Positions 15,273-23,015 of a stretch of 45,078 nucleotides of DNA are shown here, one piece after another. The notes under the pieces were generated by a model. It did not search any database. It was not told the origin of the DNA and saw only the letters and a list, made by a program, of their open reading frames with translations. The position numbers were made by a program, and so were the translations under genes. The stretch lies in NCBI RefSeq assembly GCF_946478925.1, contig NZ_CAMLDP010000005.1, positions 1 through 45,078 of the forward strand, given 5' to 3'. The stretch is from an uncultured Nitrososphaera sp. (GTDB lineage Archaea; Thermoproteota; Nitrososphaeria; Nitrososphaerales; Nitrososphaeraceae). The number at the start of each line of letters is the position of its first letter. Position 1 is the stretch's first letter.

Positions 15273-15805
15273 TGGACGCGCTCTTTCACAGGAGCATACG
15301 CCAAGATGGCCGCTATTGTCTTGGCATCCTCTATCTCGCCGTTGAGGCACTTTTTCACGGCGGCCGCAAGCGCGACCTTTTCCGTGACAATGTCCTCGTC
15401 GTCATCCATCGCGCGCCTCTTTTCGTCTATTTTCTTCAGGTCCGTGGCGACGAACAGGTGCATGAGTTCCGTGTCATATCCGGGCGCAAGATACCATTTC
15501 AAAAATAGCTTTAATTTGCCCGAGTAGCCTATCTCCTCGTCCATCTCGCGGATAGCGGCCTGCCGGGGCGTCTCGCCTTTTTCTATCTTGCCGGCAGGTA
15601 TCTCTAGCAGCGTCTTGTCCGGAGCGCGCCGGTACTGCCTCACTAGAATGATGCGGCCATCGGCTGCAACGGCGATGATTCCCACCGACGGCTGATGCTC
15701 GACTATCTCTTTTTCGACCACCTTGCCATTTACAGAGAACCTGTCCTTGCGGAGCGAGATGGCGCCCTCATAGACGCGCCTGCTTGCAATAACCTTGACT
15801 GGCAA
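15269..15805 (-). CDS. NUDIX hydrolase, ADP-ribose pyrophosphatase type
   Basis: This 178-residue protein contains the complete Nudix box (G-x5-E-x7-REUXEE-x2-E/G), read here as [20 protein letters not shown] followed by IGYSG. Upstream is [21 protein letters not shown], which is typical of ADP-ribose pyrophosphatases. It cleaves ADP-ribose or related nucleotide sugars to AMP and a phospho-sugar, clearing reactive metabolites in the cytoplasm. The start is TTG at 15805. It shares its last four bases with the convergent pterin dehydratase gene. Confidence 0.88.
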   Translation of the reverse strand: MPVKVIASRRVYEGAISLRKDRFSVNGKVVEKEIVEHQPSVGIIAVAADGRIILVRQYRRAPDKTLLEIPAGKIEKGETPRQAAIREMDEEIGYSGKLKLFLKWYLAPGYDTELMHLFVATDLKKIDEKRRAMDDDEDIVTEKVALAAAVKKCLNGEIEDAKTIAAILAYAPVKERVH

Positions 15806-15878
15806 TGCGGTTGGTACAGCGGAGGCGGGTTAATATCGATTCGCTAGTTTTATATCTGAAACCGGCTTTATTTTGCCC

Positions 15879-16286
15879 GTGGAGTTTGTAGACGCAGACG
15901 GCAACATCATAATTCCAAAGGCAGTCAGGCCGATAATAGGAATAGAAGAGACTGCGCTTGGGAGCAAGAAAGGCGCCGAGAGGCAGTACAGGTACGGCAA
16001 CCTCCACATACGCGACTATGGCACCCACTACACGGCGCACGTGGACAAAATAGACCCGCGCAAGGACCCGCTCGGGCACCTGATGGCCGACGCGCCGGAA
16101 TACCTTGTAGGCGCTGCAGCTGCCGCGGCGGTGGGCAGGGCGGTCTATGGAAAGCGCAAGAAGGACGGCAAGAGCTCCAGAGACGCAGCGGCAGACGCGA
16201 TAATAGCAGGATGCCTAGCCGGCTCGGCCGCTGGTAAACTCTTCCTCCGGTACGCAGCGAACCAGAAAAAAGCGCGTGGCTTCTGA
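15879..16286 (+). CDS. Conserved-looking hypothetical protein with Ala/Gly-rich helices
   Basis: This protein of about 135 residues starts with a beta-rich part (MEFVDADGNIIIPKAVRPII, then a short motif YGNLHIRDYGTHYTAHVDK). The second half has two Ala/Gly-rich hydrophobic stretches (YLVGAAAAAAVGRAVYG and AIIAGCLAGSAAGKLFL) that could be membrane-active hairpins or glycine-zipper-like helices. I do not recognise a family. GTG 15879 fits a leaderless start, with TATATC-like sequence at about 15850-15856; TTG 15873 is the alternative. Confidence 0.6.
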   Translation: MEFVDADGNIIIPKAVRPIIGIEETALGSKKGAERQYRYGNLHIRDYGTHYTAHVDKIDPRKDPLGHLMADAPEYLVGAAAAAAVGRAVYGKRKKDGKSSRDAAADAIIAGCLAGSAAGKLFLRYAANQKKARGF

Positions 16287-16385
16287 TTTCACATGATTAG
16301 TTGTTTTTCGTTAATGTGCGCCGATAAGTCCGTTCCAGAATAGCCATACTTCTGTACTTAAATTTCCGGCACCCATTCCGTTTAT

Positions 16386-18164
16386 GTGGCGCCCAAAATA
16401 GTCCTCACCGCCGACCGCACCCTCATGTCGCCGTACAGGGGAATCTCGCTTGCTTCGTTTCTCGGCTGCTTTCCGGCGCTAGAGCAGAACAACAATAACA
16501 ACGGCGGCAGTGGTGGCAACGGCGCCAATTCCTTCTGGTACTACATGACCGGAAGCAGGTCTCTGTCAAGGCTGGTGTTCAGGAATCAGGTCACGCCGAT
16601 GCCCCTTTTCAATTTCCTCTGCAACCCAATCGCGCAGGCGGCCGGCAGGGCAACGTACGCGCCGTACGGACTGAGAAAAGTTGAAGCGGCGTTGCTAAAG
16701 GACGGCTACAGTGCGGACGACGTTGCAGTGGTGCACCCCGACCACGTCGAGGAATTCATCGGTCCCGGGACGGAGGCGGTGGGCATATACGAGATGGATC
16801 CCCTCGGCATGGGGCCGGTCAGCATGACCTTTACGTACGGCAGGCACCTGATGTCCTACACTGAATACTGCAGCAGGGAACTTCACAGCAGGATAAACGC
16901 GGCAAAGACAAGAAACTCTAGCAAGGCAAAGGTGGTTGTCGGGGCGTCTGGCACTTGGCAGTATAACTATGACCCTGCCAAGATAGAGGAGTACGGCATT
17001 TATGCCGTGTTAGAGGGCGAGCTTGGTGGCATGGCGCCTGAGATAGACGGCGCGGCCGGTCCGTTCTTTGACGCTCTTACAAGGGGCGAGTTTGACATGG
17101 CGAATCCCTTCAAAAAGAGCCAGTTCAAGGTAGAGATCAAAGAGTTCGTAAGGAGCGACAGGACTTATCACGGCAGGTTCATCCACTACTGGAACGAGCC
17201 TTCCATCGATGAAATCCCAAACATCGTCAACCCCAGTATGCACGGCATGATAGAGGTGATGCGCGGCTGCGGCAGGGGATGCAAGTTCTGCGACGTGACT
17301 CTTAGGCCATTACGATACTACCCAGTCGAGAAGGTGCAGAAGGAGATAGAGGTGAACATGAAGTACGGCGGATTGAAAAACGCGTGGCTCCACAGCGACG
17401 ACATCTTTGTCTACGGCATGAATCCCCGCTCTAACAAGAATATGCAGCCAAACAGGGAAGCGATTGAGGAACTGTTCAGAGGCGTCATGGCGACCGGCAT
17501 AGAGCACACAAACCCGACGCACGGCACGCTGTCTGGGGCGATTGCCGACGAGAGGCTGATACCAAACGTGTCGAGGATAATAAACGCAGGGCATGACAAC
17601 TTTATCGGCATCCAGTGCGGCCTTGAGACAGGAAGCAAGAGGCTCATCGGCAAGTACGCCGACCGCAAGCTGGCCCCGTACAAGCCGGAGGAATGGCACT
17701 GGGTGGTGAAAACCGCAGTCAAGACTTTGAACGAGAATTACTGGATACCGGCTTTCAGCCTGATAATGGGCCTTGACAACGACGAGACTCCTGACGACAG
17801 CTGGGAGACAATCAGGCTAATCCACGAGCTTGAAACCGAGCAGGAGGGTTCCAGGTTTGCCGTTGCACCGCTCACGTTTGTACCAATCGGCCTCTTGGAA
17901 AAGTCGGACTTTTATGACATTGGAAGCACGATGACTGCCGAGCAATTCGGCATAATCTACAAGACATGGCAGCACAACTACAAGCACGGCATGAAAAAGT
18001 TCATGCACCAGGTGGGCCGAAACGCCACGGCTGTCAACATGTTTTTTGCGGGGCTTGCAGTGTCCATGGGGTGGATTCCCCTGACTGCGATGGAGAGGTA
18101 TGCAAGGAAAAAGGGTCCGGATTATGAGAGGGTCATTGAAAAGATAAAGGTCTCGTACGCCTAG
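16386..18164 (+). CDS. Radical SAM protein (B12-binding-like N-terminal domain)
   Basis: This 592-residue protein has the [4Fe-4S] cluster motif CGRGCKFC (Cys about 295, 299 and 302, the Cx3Cx2C pattern) followed by the TIM-barrel region (GIQCGLETGSKRLIGKYADR near 410). The N-terminal 250 residues resemble the cobalamin-binding/Rossmann part of class B radical SAM proteins, although no DxHxxG cobalamin motif is evident. It uses SAM-derived radicals on an unknown substrate, perhaps as a methyl- or methylthiotransferase. A low-complexity insert of five Asn plus Gly/Asn (residues about 35-48) interrupts the N-terminal part. GTG 16386 has ACTTAAATTT 26 bases upstream (leaderless). Confidence 0.82.
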   Translation: MAPKIVLTADRTLMSPYRGISLASFLGCFPALEQNNNNNGGSGGNGANSFWYYMTGSRSLSRLVFRNQVTPMPLFNFLCNPIAQAAGRATYAPYGLRKVEAALLKDGYSADDVAVVHPDHVEEFIGPGTEAVGIYEMDPLGMGPVSMTFTYGRHLMSYTEYCSRELHSRINAAKTRNSSKAKVVVGASGTWQYNYDPAKIEEYGIYAVLEGELGGMAPEIDGAAGPFFDALTRGEFDMANPFKKSQFKVEIKEFVRSDRTYHGRFIHYWNEPSIDEIPNIVNPSMHGMIEVMRGCGRGCKFCDVTLRPLRYYPVEKVQKEIEVNMKYGGLKNAWLHSDDIFVYGMNPRSNKNMQPNREAIEELFRGVMATGIEHTNPTHGTLSGAIADERLIPNVSRIINAGHDNFIGIQCGLETGSKRLIGKYADRKLAPYKPEEWHWVVKTAVKTLNENYWIPAFSLIMGLDNDETPDDSWETIRLIHELETEQEGSRFAVAPLTFVPIGLLEKSDFYDIGSTMTAEQFGIIYKTWQHNYKHGMKKFMHQVGRNATAVNMFFAGLAVSMGWIPLTAMERYARKKGPDYERVIEKIKVSYA

Positions 18165-18175
18165 TGTGCGTGAGA

Positions 18176-18919
18176 TCAGAACCTTGCAGGCATTGCCTTG
18201 AAGGGGTTGACGGTGTTTCTTTTTTGCCGCCTTGCGACTGAAAACACGGCGTATTTCTGCTGCTCAACTCCGACCAGGTACGAGCCCACTTGCTCAAACT
18301 GGTACAGCTCGACGACTGCGGGGATAGACTGGATGACCCTGTGCAGGTCTGCCCCAACCACCATGCCGTTCCTTTCAGCCTTGGAGTTTATCTTGGCGCA
18401 CAGGTTCATTGTCGACCCAAACAGGTCGTCGCTGTTTGAAGTTGCCGACCGGGCCACTTCCACCTTGCCATAGTCGGCACTTATCCGGTAGCCAAGCGGT
18501 GGGAGGCTTTCGATGTTGAGCCGGGCGTTTATGACCCTGTTGGCGTCTATCATTGCCGTGCAGCATTCAAGCACGTCCGAGAACGCGACTTGACTTGCAG
18601 AATCGGAAGTGGCTGGAAAGTAGTATATCAGACAGTCGCCGGCGTTTTTTATTATCTTGGCGCCAAAGTTCTTGGCTATTGCCGCCGTTGCGTTTAAAAA
18701 GATAGAGTAGTACCTGACGAGTTTCGCGGGGGCCAGGCCGGACGTGACTGCGGTCGAGTTCACCATGTCAATGAAGCACACGCAGTAGCTCTCGCTCCTG
18801 CCAGAGAAGGACACTTCGTCCGCGGGAAAATCGGAAAACGGACCGGTCTGGCTTTCTTGTGCCGAGCCCACTAGCGGATAGTCGCCAAATGTCGCTTCTT
18901 CATCATCTGTCGAACTCAC
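18176..18919 (-). CDS. Class III adenylate/guanylate cyclase-like protein
   Basis: This 247-residue protein holds one class III nucleotidyl cyclase domain. The first metal-binding Asp is in CVCFIDMVNST (about residue 51), the second in IIKNAGDCLIYYF (about 94), and the later region reads LFGSTMNLCAKI. The usual transition-state Arg in the N-x-A-x-R motif is Lys here (NLCAKI), so activity is uncertain. The N-terminal 40 residues are acidic and look disordered. GTG 18919 has TATA-like CTTATTAAC about 30 bases upstream, so it can be transcribed alone. It also lies only 49 bases after the stop of the GLG-repeat gene on the same strand, which suggests functional linkage. Confidence 0.75.
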   Translation of the reverse strand: MSSTDDEEATFGDYPLVGSAQESQTGPFSDFPADEVSFSGRSESYCVCFIDMVNSTAVTSGLAPAKLVRYYSIFLNATAAIAKNFGAKIIKNAGDCLIYYFPATSDSASQVAFSDVLECCTAMIDANRVINARLNIESLPPLGYRISADYGKVEVARSATSNSDDLFGSTMNLCAKINSKAERNGMVVGADLHRVIQSIPAVVELYQFEQVGSYLVGVEQQKYAVFSVARRQKRNTVNPFKAMPARF

Positions 18920-18968
18920 ACCATCGGTAATCTATTATCCCATGTTAATAAGTGGCACAGTAGCAAGA

Positions 18969-21900
18969 TTAGCTAACCTTGGACTGAAGATATGCAAGGG
19001 CGCGGTTCTTTTGCGCCAAGAGCGCGATTCTGCGCTGCAGGCTGGCGTCTAGGTACTGGAAGCTGCGTACAAGCCCTGTTCCCAGGCCGGTGGCAAAACC
19101 GTCGCTCTTGCCCACCAAGTCGAGGACCGCCTCCTGCAGCTGCTCGGAAAGGGACGGCAGGTTGTAGCCGAGGCCGGTGCCGAGGCCGGTGGCAAAGTCG
19201 TTGCTTTTGTTTATCCAGCCTAGGATTTCCTGCTGCGTTATCCCGTCGAGGTGCTGGAAGGACCGGCCTAATCCGGTGCCGAGGCCGGTGGCAAAGTCGT
19301 TGCTTTTGTTTATCCAGCCCAGAATCTCTTCCTGCAGCTGCTCAGTAAACGAAGGCAGGTTGTAGCCGAGGCCGGTGCCGAGGCCGGTGGCGAAGCTGGG
19401 ATGCTTGTCTGTGAGGATGAGCAATTCTTGGCGCAGGGGTCTCGGCAGATAAGAAAAGATGTAGCCGAGGCCGGTGCCGAGGCCGGTGGCAAAATGCGGA
19501 TCGCTCTTTGAGTATCCGACAACCTCTTTTTTCAAATAGTCTGGACAGTAGGCAAGCCCGTAGCTTATGCCGGAGCCCAGGCCATGAGAAAATGATGCAT
19601 CTTGTTTTGCCCTGTCAAGAAATTCTTTCTGGAGCGTGTTGCCAAGGTAAGAAAAGATGTAGCCGAGGCCGGTGCCAAGACCCCGGGCAAGCGATGTATC
19701 GTTCCGGGCTTTTGCAGAAACGAGCGTTTGGACGTCGCGTGTTAGATAGGGAAAGATGTAGCCGAGGCCGGTGCCGAGGCCTATGTTAAACTGGGCGTTG
19801 TTTTTTGCCCTTTCAAAGGCGCCGGCTTGGGCGCCGGATGACAGGTAAGGGAAGATGGTGCCGAGGCCTTCGCCCAGACCCCTTGCAAACTGCCCATCCT
19901 TCTCTGCATGCCGGCTACTGGCTTCAAGCATATTGGCATCAAGATAGGGAAACACAGAGCCGAACCCGCGGCCCAGACCTCTTGCGAGGCCGCTTCCTGC
20001 GACGGCCTTTTTGAGGATTTCATTCTGGATCTTTTCGTCAAGATAGGAGAAGATTCTGGCGAGACCTTCTCCCAGCCCGATTGCAAATTGTACGTTCTCA
20101 TGGCTCTTGGCAAACGCATGGTTCTGGATGTCTTGGTGTAGGTAGGCAAAGGCGTAGCCGAGGCCGGTGCCAAGACCCCGGGCAAAATATGCATCCTTTA
20201 TCTTTTCAAAGAAGAGGCATTGATCTTCTTTTTGGAAATAAGAGAAGGTAAAGCCCAGGCCGGTGCCAAGACCGTATGTCAGTTCTGGATTGTCCTCGGC
20301 CATTGCAGAGATTTTTTCGCGCAGGCTTGGCGGAAAATAAGTGAAGACATACCCGAGGCCGTAGCCCAGGCCCTTTGCAAAATGCGGGTTCACCCGGGCC
20401 CTATCAAAGATTTCGTCATGGAATCTGTCGAGATACGCGAAAATTCGTCCCATGCCCATGCCAAGACCCTTTGCAAAATGCGGGTTCATATCAGCCTTTT
20501 GGAAACTGCGTTCCCGCTGCTCGCCGGACAGGTAGGGAAAAAGATATCCAAGGCCGTAGCCCAGGCCGTACGTCAGCTCGCTGTTCTTTTCAATACGCGC
20601 CAGTATGTCGTCCCGTATTTCGTCATCCAGATAGCTGAAAGACTGGCCCAGCCCCAGCCCCAGCCCGTACGCGAATTCGCTGTTCTTCTCTGACCTGTCA
20701 AAGATGTCTGCATAGATTTGTTTTTGATATGTGAATATGAACCCAAGGCCGTAGCCCAGGCCGTACGTCAGCTCGCTGTTCTTTTCAATACGCGCAAGGA
20801 CTCTGTTCTGGACTTCCGGGGGCGAATTTTTGAACGAAAAAGCAAAGCCCGACCCTATTCCATAGGTCAACTTGGCGTTCTTGCTTGCCTTTTGAAGAAT
20901 CTTGCCCTCCAGCTCTGGAGTCAAGTACTCGAAAAGATATCCTATTCCCATGCCCAGGCCGTACGCGAATTCGCTGTGCCTCTCTGCCATTGCAAGCATC
21001 TGATCTTGGATTTGCCCTGGAAGGTACGAGAATGCAAAGCCAAAAAAGATACCCAGACCATAGGAAAATTCGCTGTTTTTTCCTGCAAGATCTAGCAGTC
21101 GGGCTTTGAATTCCGGGGTGAAAGACTCGAATGGAAAACCTATGCCGTAACCCAGCCCCTTTGCAAACTCCCTGTTCTTTTCGACAAGTCCAAAGATCTT
21201 GGCTTCAAAATCTGCTGAAATCGAGGGAAAATTTCGACCTAGGCCGTATCCGAGCCCTCTTGTAAATTCGCTATCGTTTTCTGCCTTTTTGAATGCATCC
21301 TGCCGCAAGTTTTCATCTAGAAGGGGCATGACGTACCCCATTCCCATGCCCAGGCCGTCTGAAAACTGTACATTCTTTTTAGCTCTCTTGGAAATTTCAT
21401 CCCTGAGCTTCTGGGACATGGAAAAAAAATGTGTTCCAAGGCTTTCTCCAAGATACCTTGCAAACGGAAGTCCGCTTGTTATCATGCCCAGAATCTTTTC
21501 TTGGCTTTCCGAATCAAACAGAGAAAAGTTGGATCCCAGGTTTTCGCACAGACCCCGCGTGAACTCGATGTCTACCTCCACCCTTCGCAATACACCTTGT
21601 TGAATCGGCTCGTCCAGCGAAAGGAAGATCGAGCCGGCGCCTTGGCCAAATCCTGTTGCAAAATACCGGTTCTCCCTCATAAAGTCGTAAACGCTGGCTG
21701 GAAGGAAAGGCTGCGACGCGTCACGCGGTACAAACTGGACGTGCTTGCCCAGAAACATCCCAAATGAATAGATCTGGTTGTTTTCTGTTGGAAGGACGTC
21801 TTGGAAATTGTCTATCAGGTAGTTTATGATTTGCAGCATCACGTGGTCACTAAATTTTATCGCGTCCTTCCGGGCGTCGTGCATCGCATAGTCCTGGCCT

Positions 21901-22907
21901 GAAAGGTAGACCCACGTGGACAGCCTGCGCAGCGGATCTCTTGGTGGCAGGCTGCCGAATATCCCTTTCTGCAACTTTTCTATGAGGCCAAACGTCCTGC
22001 CGAGGCCGGCTTCATAACACAGCTTCAGAGTATATAGAAACTCGGCGTCTTCCCGGCGCTCTTTGGCATGGGTCACAAAGTCAAACTGGCTCTCATAATA
22101 GTCTCCGGCGCGCAAAAGTTTCTCTGCTTCTGCAACCGCGTTGATGGATTTTTTGCCGTCGCCTTCTTCCTTTCCGGCCAGTTCTCGGTAGTAGTCAAGA
22201 ATGGCTATTGGTATCGGTTCTTTTTTCCAGAGAGCCTGAGAAACGCCCTCTATGCGGCTTGCCACGTGGCCCTGGTATACCCTATTGAACTGCGATAATT
22301 GCGCGCCGTACTCTTGCATGATTTTCTTGAAACGGTCCTTGTCGTATGATATCTCGACGTTGTGGAATTCTGGAACGGCATCGTCGCGGGTGATCTCGCG
22401 GTAGATCTCCATGTACCTCGGCTTTAGCGCAATCAGGAGGTCATTCAGATCCCTTGAGCTGACAAGCTCCAGCACGCCTGTGGCGCTCTTGACGTCCCTT
22501 TTTACGAGGTCGTCGGGAAAGTTGTCCCAGACCACCGCGTCTTCGTGGCCGGCCTTGCTGAGCAGGTTAAAGAGGCTCATCCTTCCTGACTCGCCCCCGA
22601 GCGTTTGCCGAGGGTTTATGATGTAGATTCGCTTTATCCGGGCTATCCTTTCCCGGATGATTTCAAAGATGGCTTTTGACTTGCCGCACCCGCTTGGTCC
22701 ATACAGAAATACCTTGCTTGACTTTTTTGCACTCTCAAAGCCATTGAACGGGATGAAAGGAAATTTCTGGCCTTCTTGCATGGTCAGTTGCACGTTGATT
22801 ATGGTTGCAAATTTTTGCAGGACGTCTTGCAGATCATTGCCCGGATCTACTTCCAGTATCGTGTACGAAACCCAGAATATCTCCTGTACGTCAGCCTGCA
22901 CGTTCAT
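18969..22907 (-). CDS. Giant P-loop NTPase with about 27 GLG-type 33-residue repeats
   Basis: This 1312-residue protein has a P-loop NTPase domain at the N-terminus: Walker A GPSGCGKS at residues 70-77 and a likely Walker B AVVWDN at 124-129 followed by DD, in the style of STAND/AAA-type ATPases. A helical linker of about 200 residues follows. From residue about 416 to 1303 it consists of about 27 tandem 33-residue units with the core FATGLGTGLGYIFSYL and a second amphipathic helix; a degenerate copy precedes them at about 380-414. Each unit looks like a pair of helices with small-x-x-x-small glycine packing, suggesting a superhelical scaffold. I do not recognise the repeat as a named family. 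ATG start at 22907. Its function is unknown; a sensor or defence-type STAND ATPase is one hypothesis. Confidence 0.8.
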   Translation of the reverse strand: MNVQADVQEIFWVSYTILEVDPGNDLQDVLQKFATIINVQLTMQEGQKFPFIPFNGFESAKKSSKVFLYGPSGCGKSKAIFEIIRERIARIKRIYIINPRQTLGGESGRMSLFNLLSKAGHEDAVVWDNFPDDLVKRDVKSATGVLELVSSRDLNDLLIALKPRYMEIYREITRDDAVPEFHNVEISYDKDRFKKIMQEYGAQLSQFNRVYQGHVASRIEGVSQALWKKEPIPIAILDYYRELAGKEEGDGKKSINAVAEAEKLLRAGDYYESQFDFVTHAKERREDAEFLYTLKLCYEAGLGRTFGLIEKLQKGIFGSLPPRDPLRRLSTWVYLSGQDYAMHDARKDAIKFSDHVMLQIINYLIDNFQDVLPTENNQIYSFGMFLGKHVQFVPRDASQPFLPASVYDFMRENRYFATGFGQGAGSIFLSLDEPIQQGVLRRVEVDIEFTRGLCENLGSNFSLFDSESQEKILGMITSGLPFARYLGESLGTHFFSMSQKLRDEISKRAKKNVQFSDGLGMGMGYVMPLLDENLRQDAFKKAENDSEFTRGLGYGLGRNFPSISADFEAKIFGLVEKNREFAKGLGYGIGFPFESFTPEFKARLLDLAGKNSEFSYGLGIFFGFAFSYLPGQIQDQMLAMAERHSEFAYGLGMGIGYLFEYLTPELEGKILQKASKNAKLTYGIGSGFAFSFKNSPPEVQNRVLARIEKNSELTYGLGYGLGFIFTYQKQIYADIFDRSEKNSEFAYGLGLGLGQSFSYLDDEIRDDILARIEKNSELTYGLGYGLGYLFPYLSGEQRERSFQKADMNPHFAKGLGMGMGRIFAYLDRFHDEIFDRARVNPHFAKGLGYGLGYVFTYFPPSLREKISAMAEDNPELTYGLGTGLGFTFSYFQKEDQCLFFEKIKDAYFARGLGTGLGYAFAYLHQDIQNHAFAKSHENVQFAIGLGEGLARIFSYLDEKIQNEILKKAVAGSGLARGLGRGFGSVFPYLDANMLEASSRHAEKDGQFARGLGEGLGTIFPYLSSGAQAGAFERAKNNAQFNIGLGTGLGYIFPYLTRDVQTLVSAKARNDTSLARGLGTGLGYIFSYLGNTLQKEFLDRAKQDASFSHGLGSGISYGLAYCPDYLKKEVVGYSKSDPHFATGLGTGLGYIFSYLPRPLRQELLILTDKHPSFATGLGTGLGYNLPSFTEQLQEEILGWINKSNDFATGLGTGLGRSFQHLDGITQQEILGWINKSNDFATGLGTGLGYNLPSLSEQLQEAVLDLVGKSDGFATGLGTGLVRSFQYLDASLQRRIALLAQKNRALAYLQSKVS
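18999..21662 (-). repeat. Tandem 99-bp coding repeats (33-codon units) in the NTPase gene
   Basis: About 27 tandem units of 99 bp (two are one codon shorter) encode the GLG repeat. Units toward the gene's 3' end are most alike, while those toward the 5' end have drifted. The recurring DNA core on the plus strand is GAGGCCGGTGCCGAGGCCGG. The period is a whole number of codons and the reading frame is intact throughout, so this is a protein repeat and not a CRISPR array. Confidence 0.9.
19174..19319 (-). repeat. Identical 47-bp direct repeats spaced 99 bp within the repeat array
   Basis: Bases 19174-19220 and 19273-19319 are identical over 47 bp, offset by exactly one 33-codon unit. They encode the same GWINKSNDFATGLGTGL segment in two neighbouring units. 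Such identity at third codon positions points to recent unit duplication or gene conversion. Confidence 0.85.
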
Positions 22908-23015
22908 TGTTTTTCAGTCATACATTATCCAGCGGATATAGAAAACGTTTGTGAGAAGGCGGATATTGATGAAAACTACCTAAAGTAATAACATATTATA
23001 GTAGAATTTGCATGA

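Noticed and set aside
18999..21662. Regular 99-bp periodicity that could be taken for a CRISPR array
   Set aside because: The repeats are in frame without stops, have no unique spacers and encode a regular protein unit.
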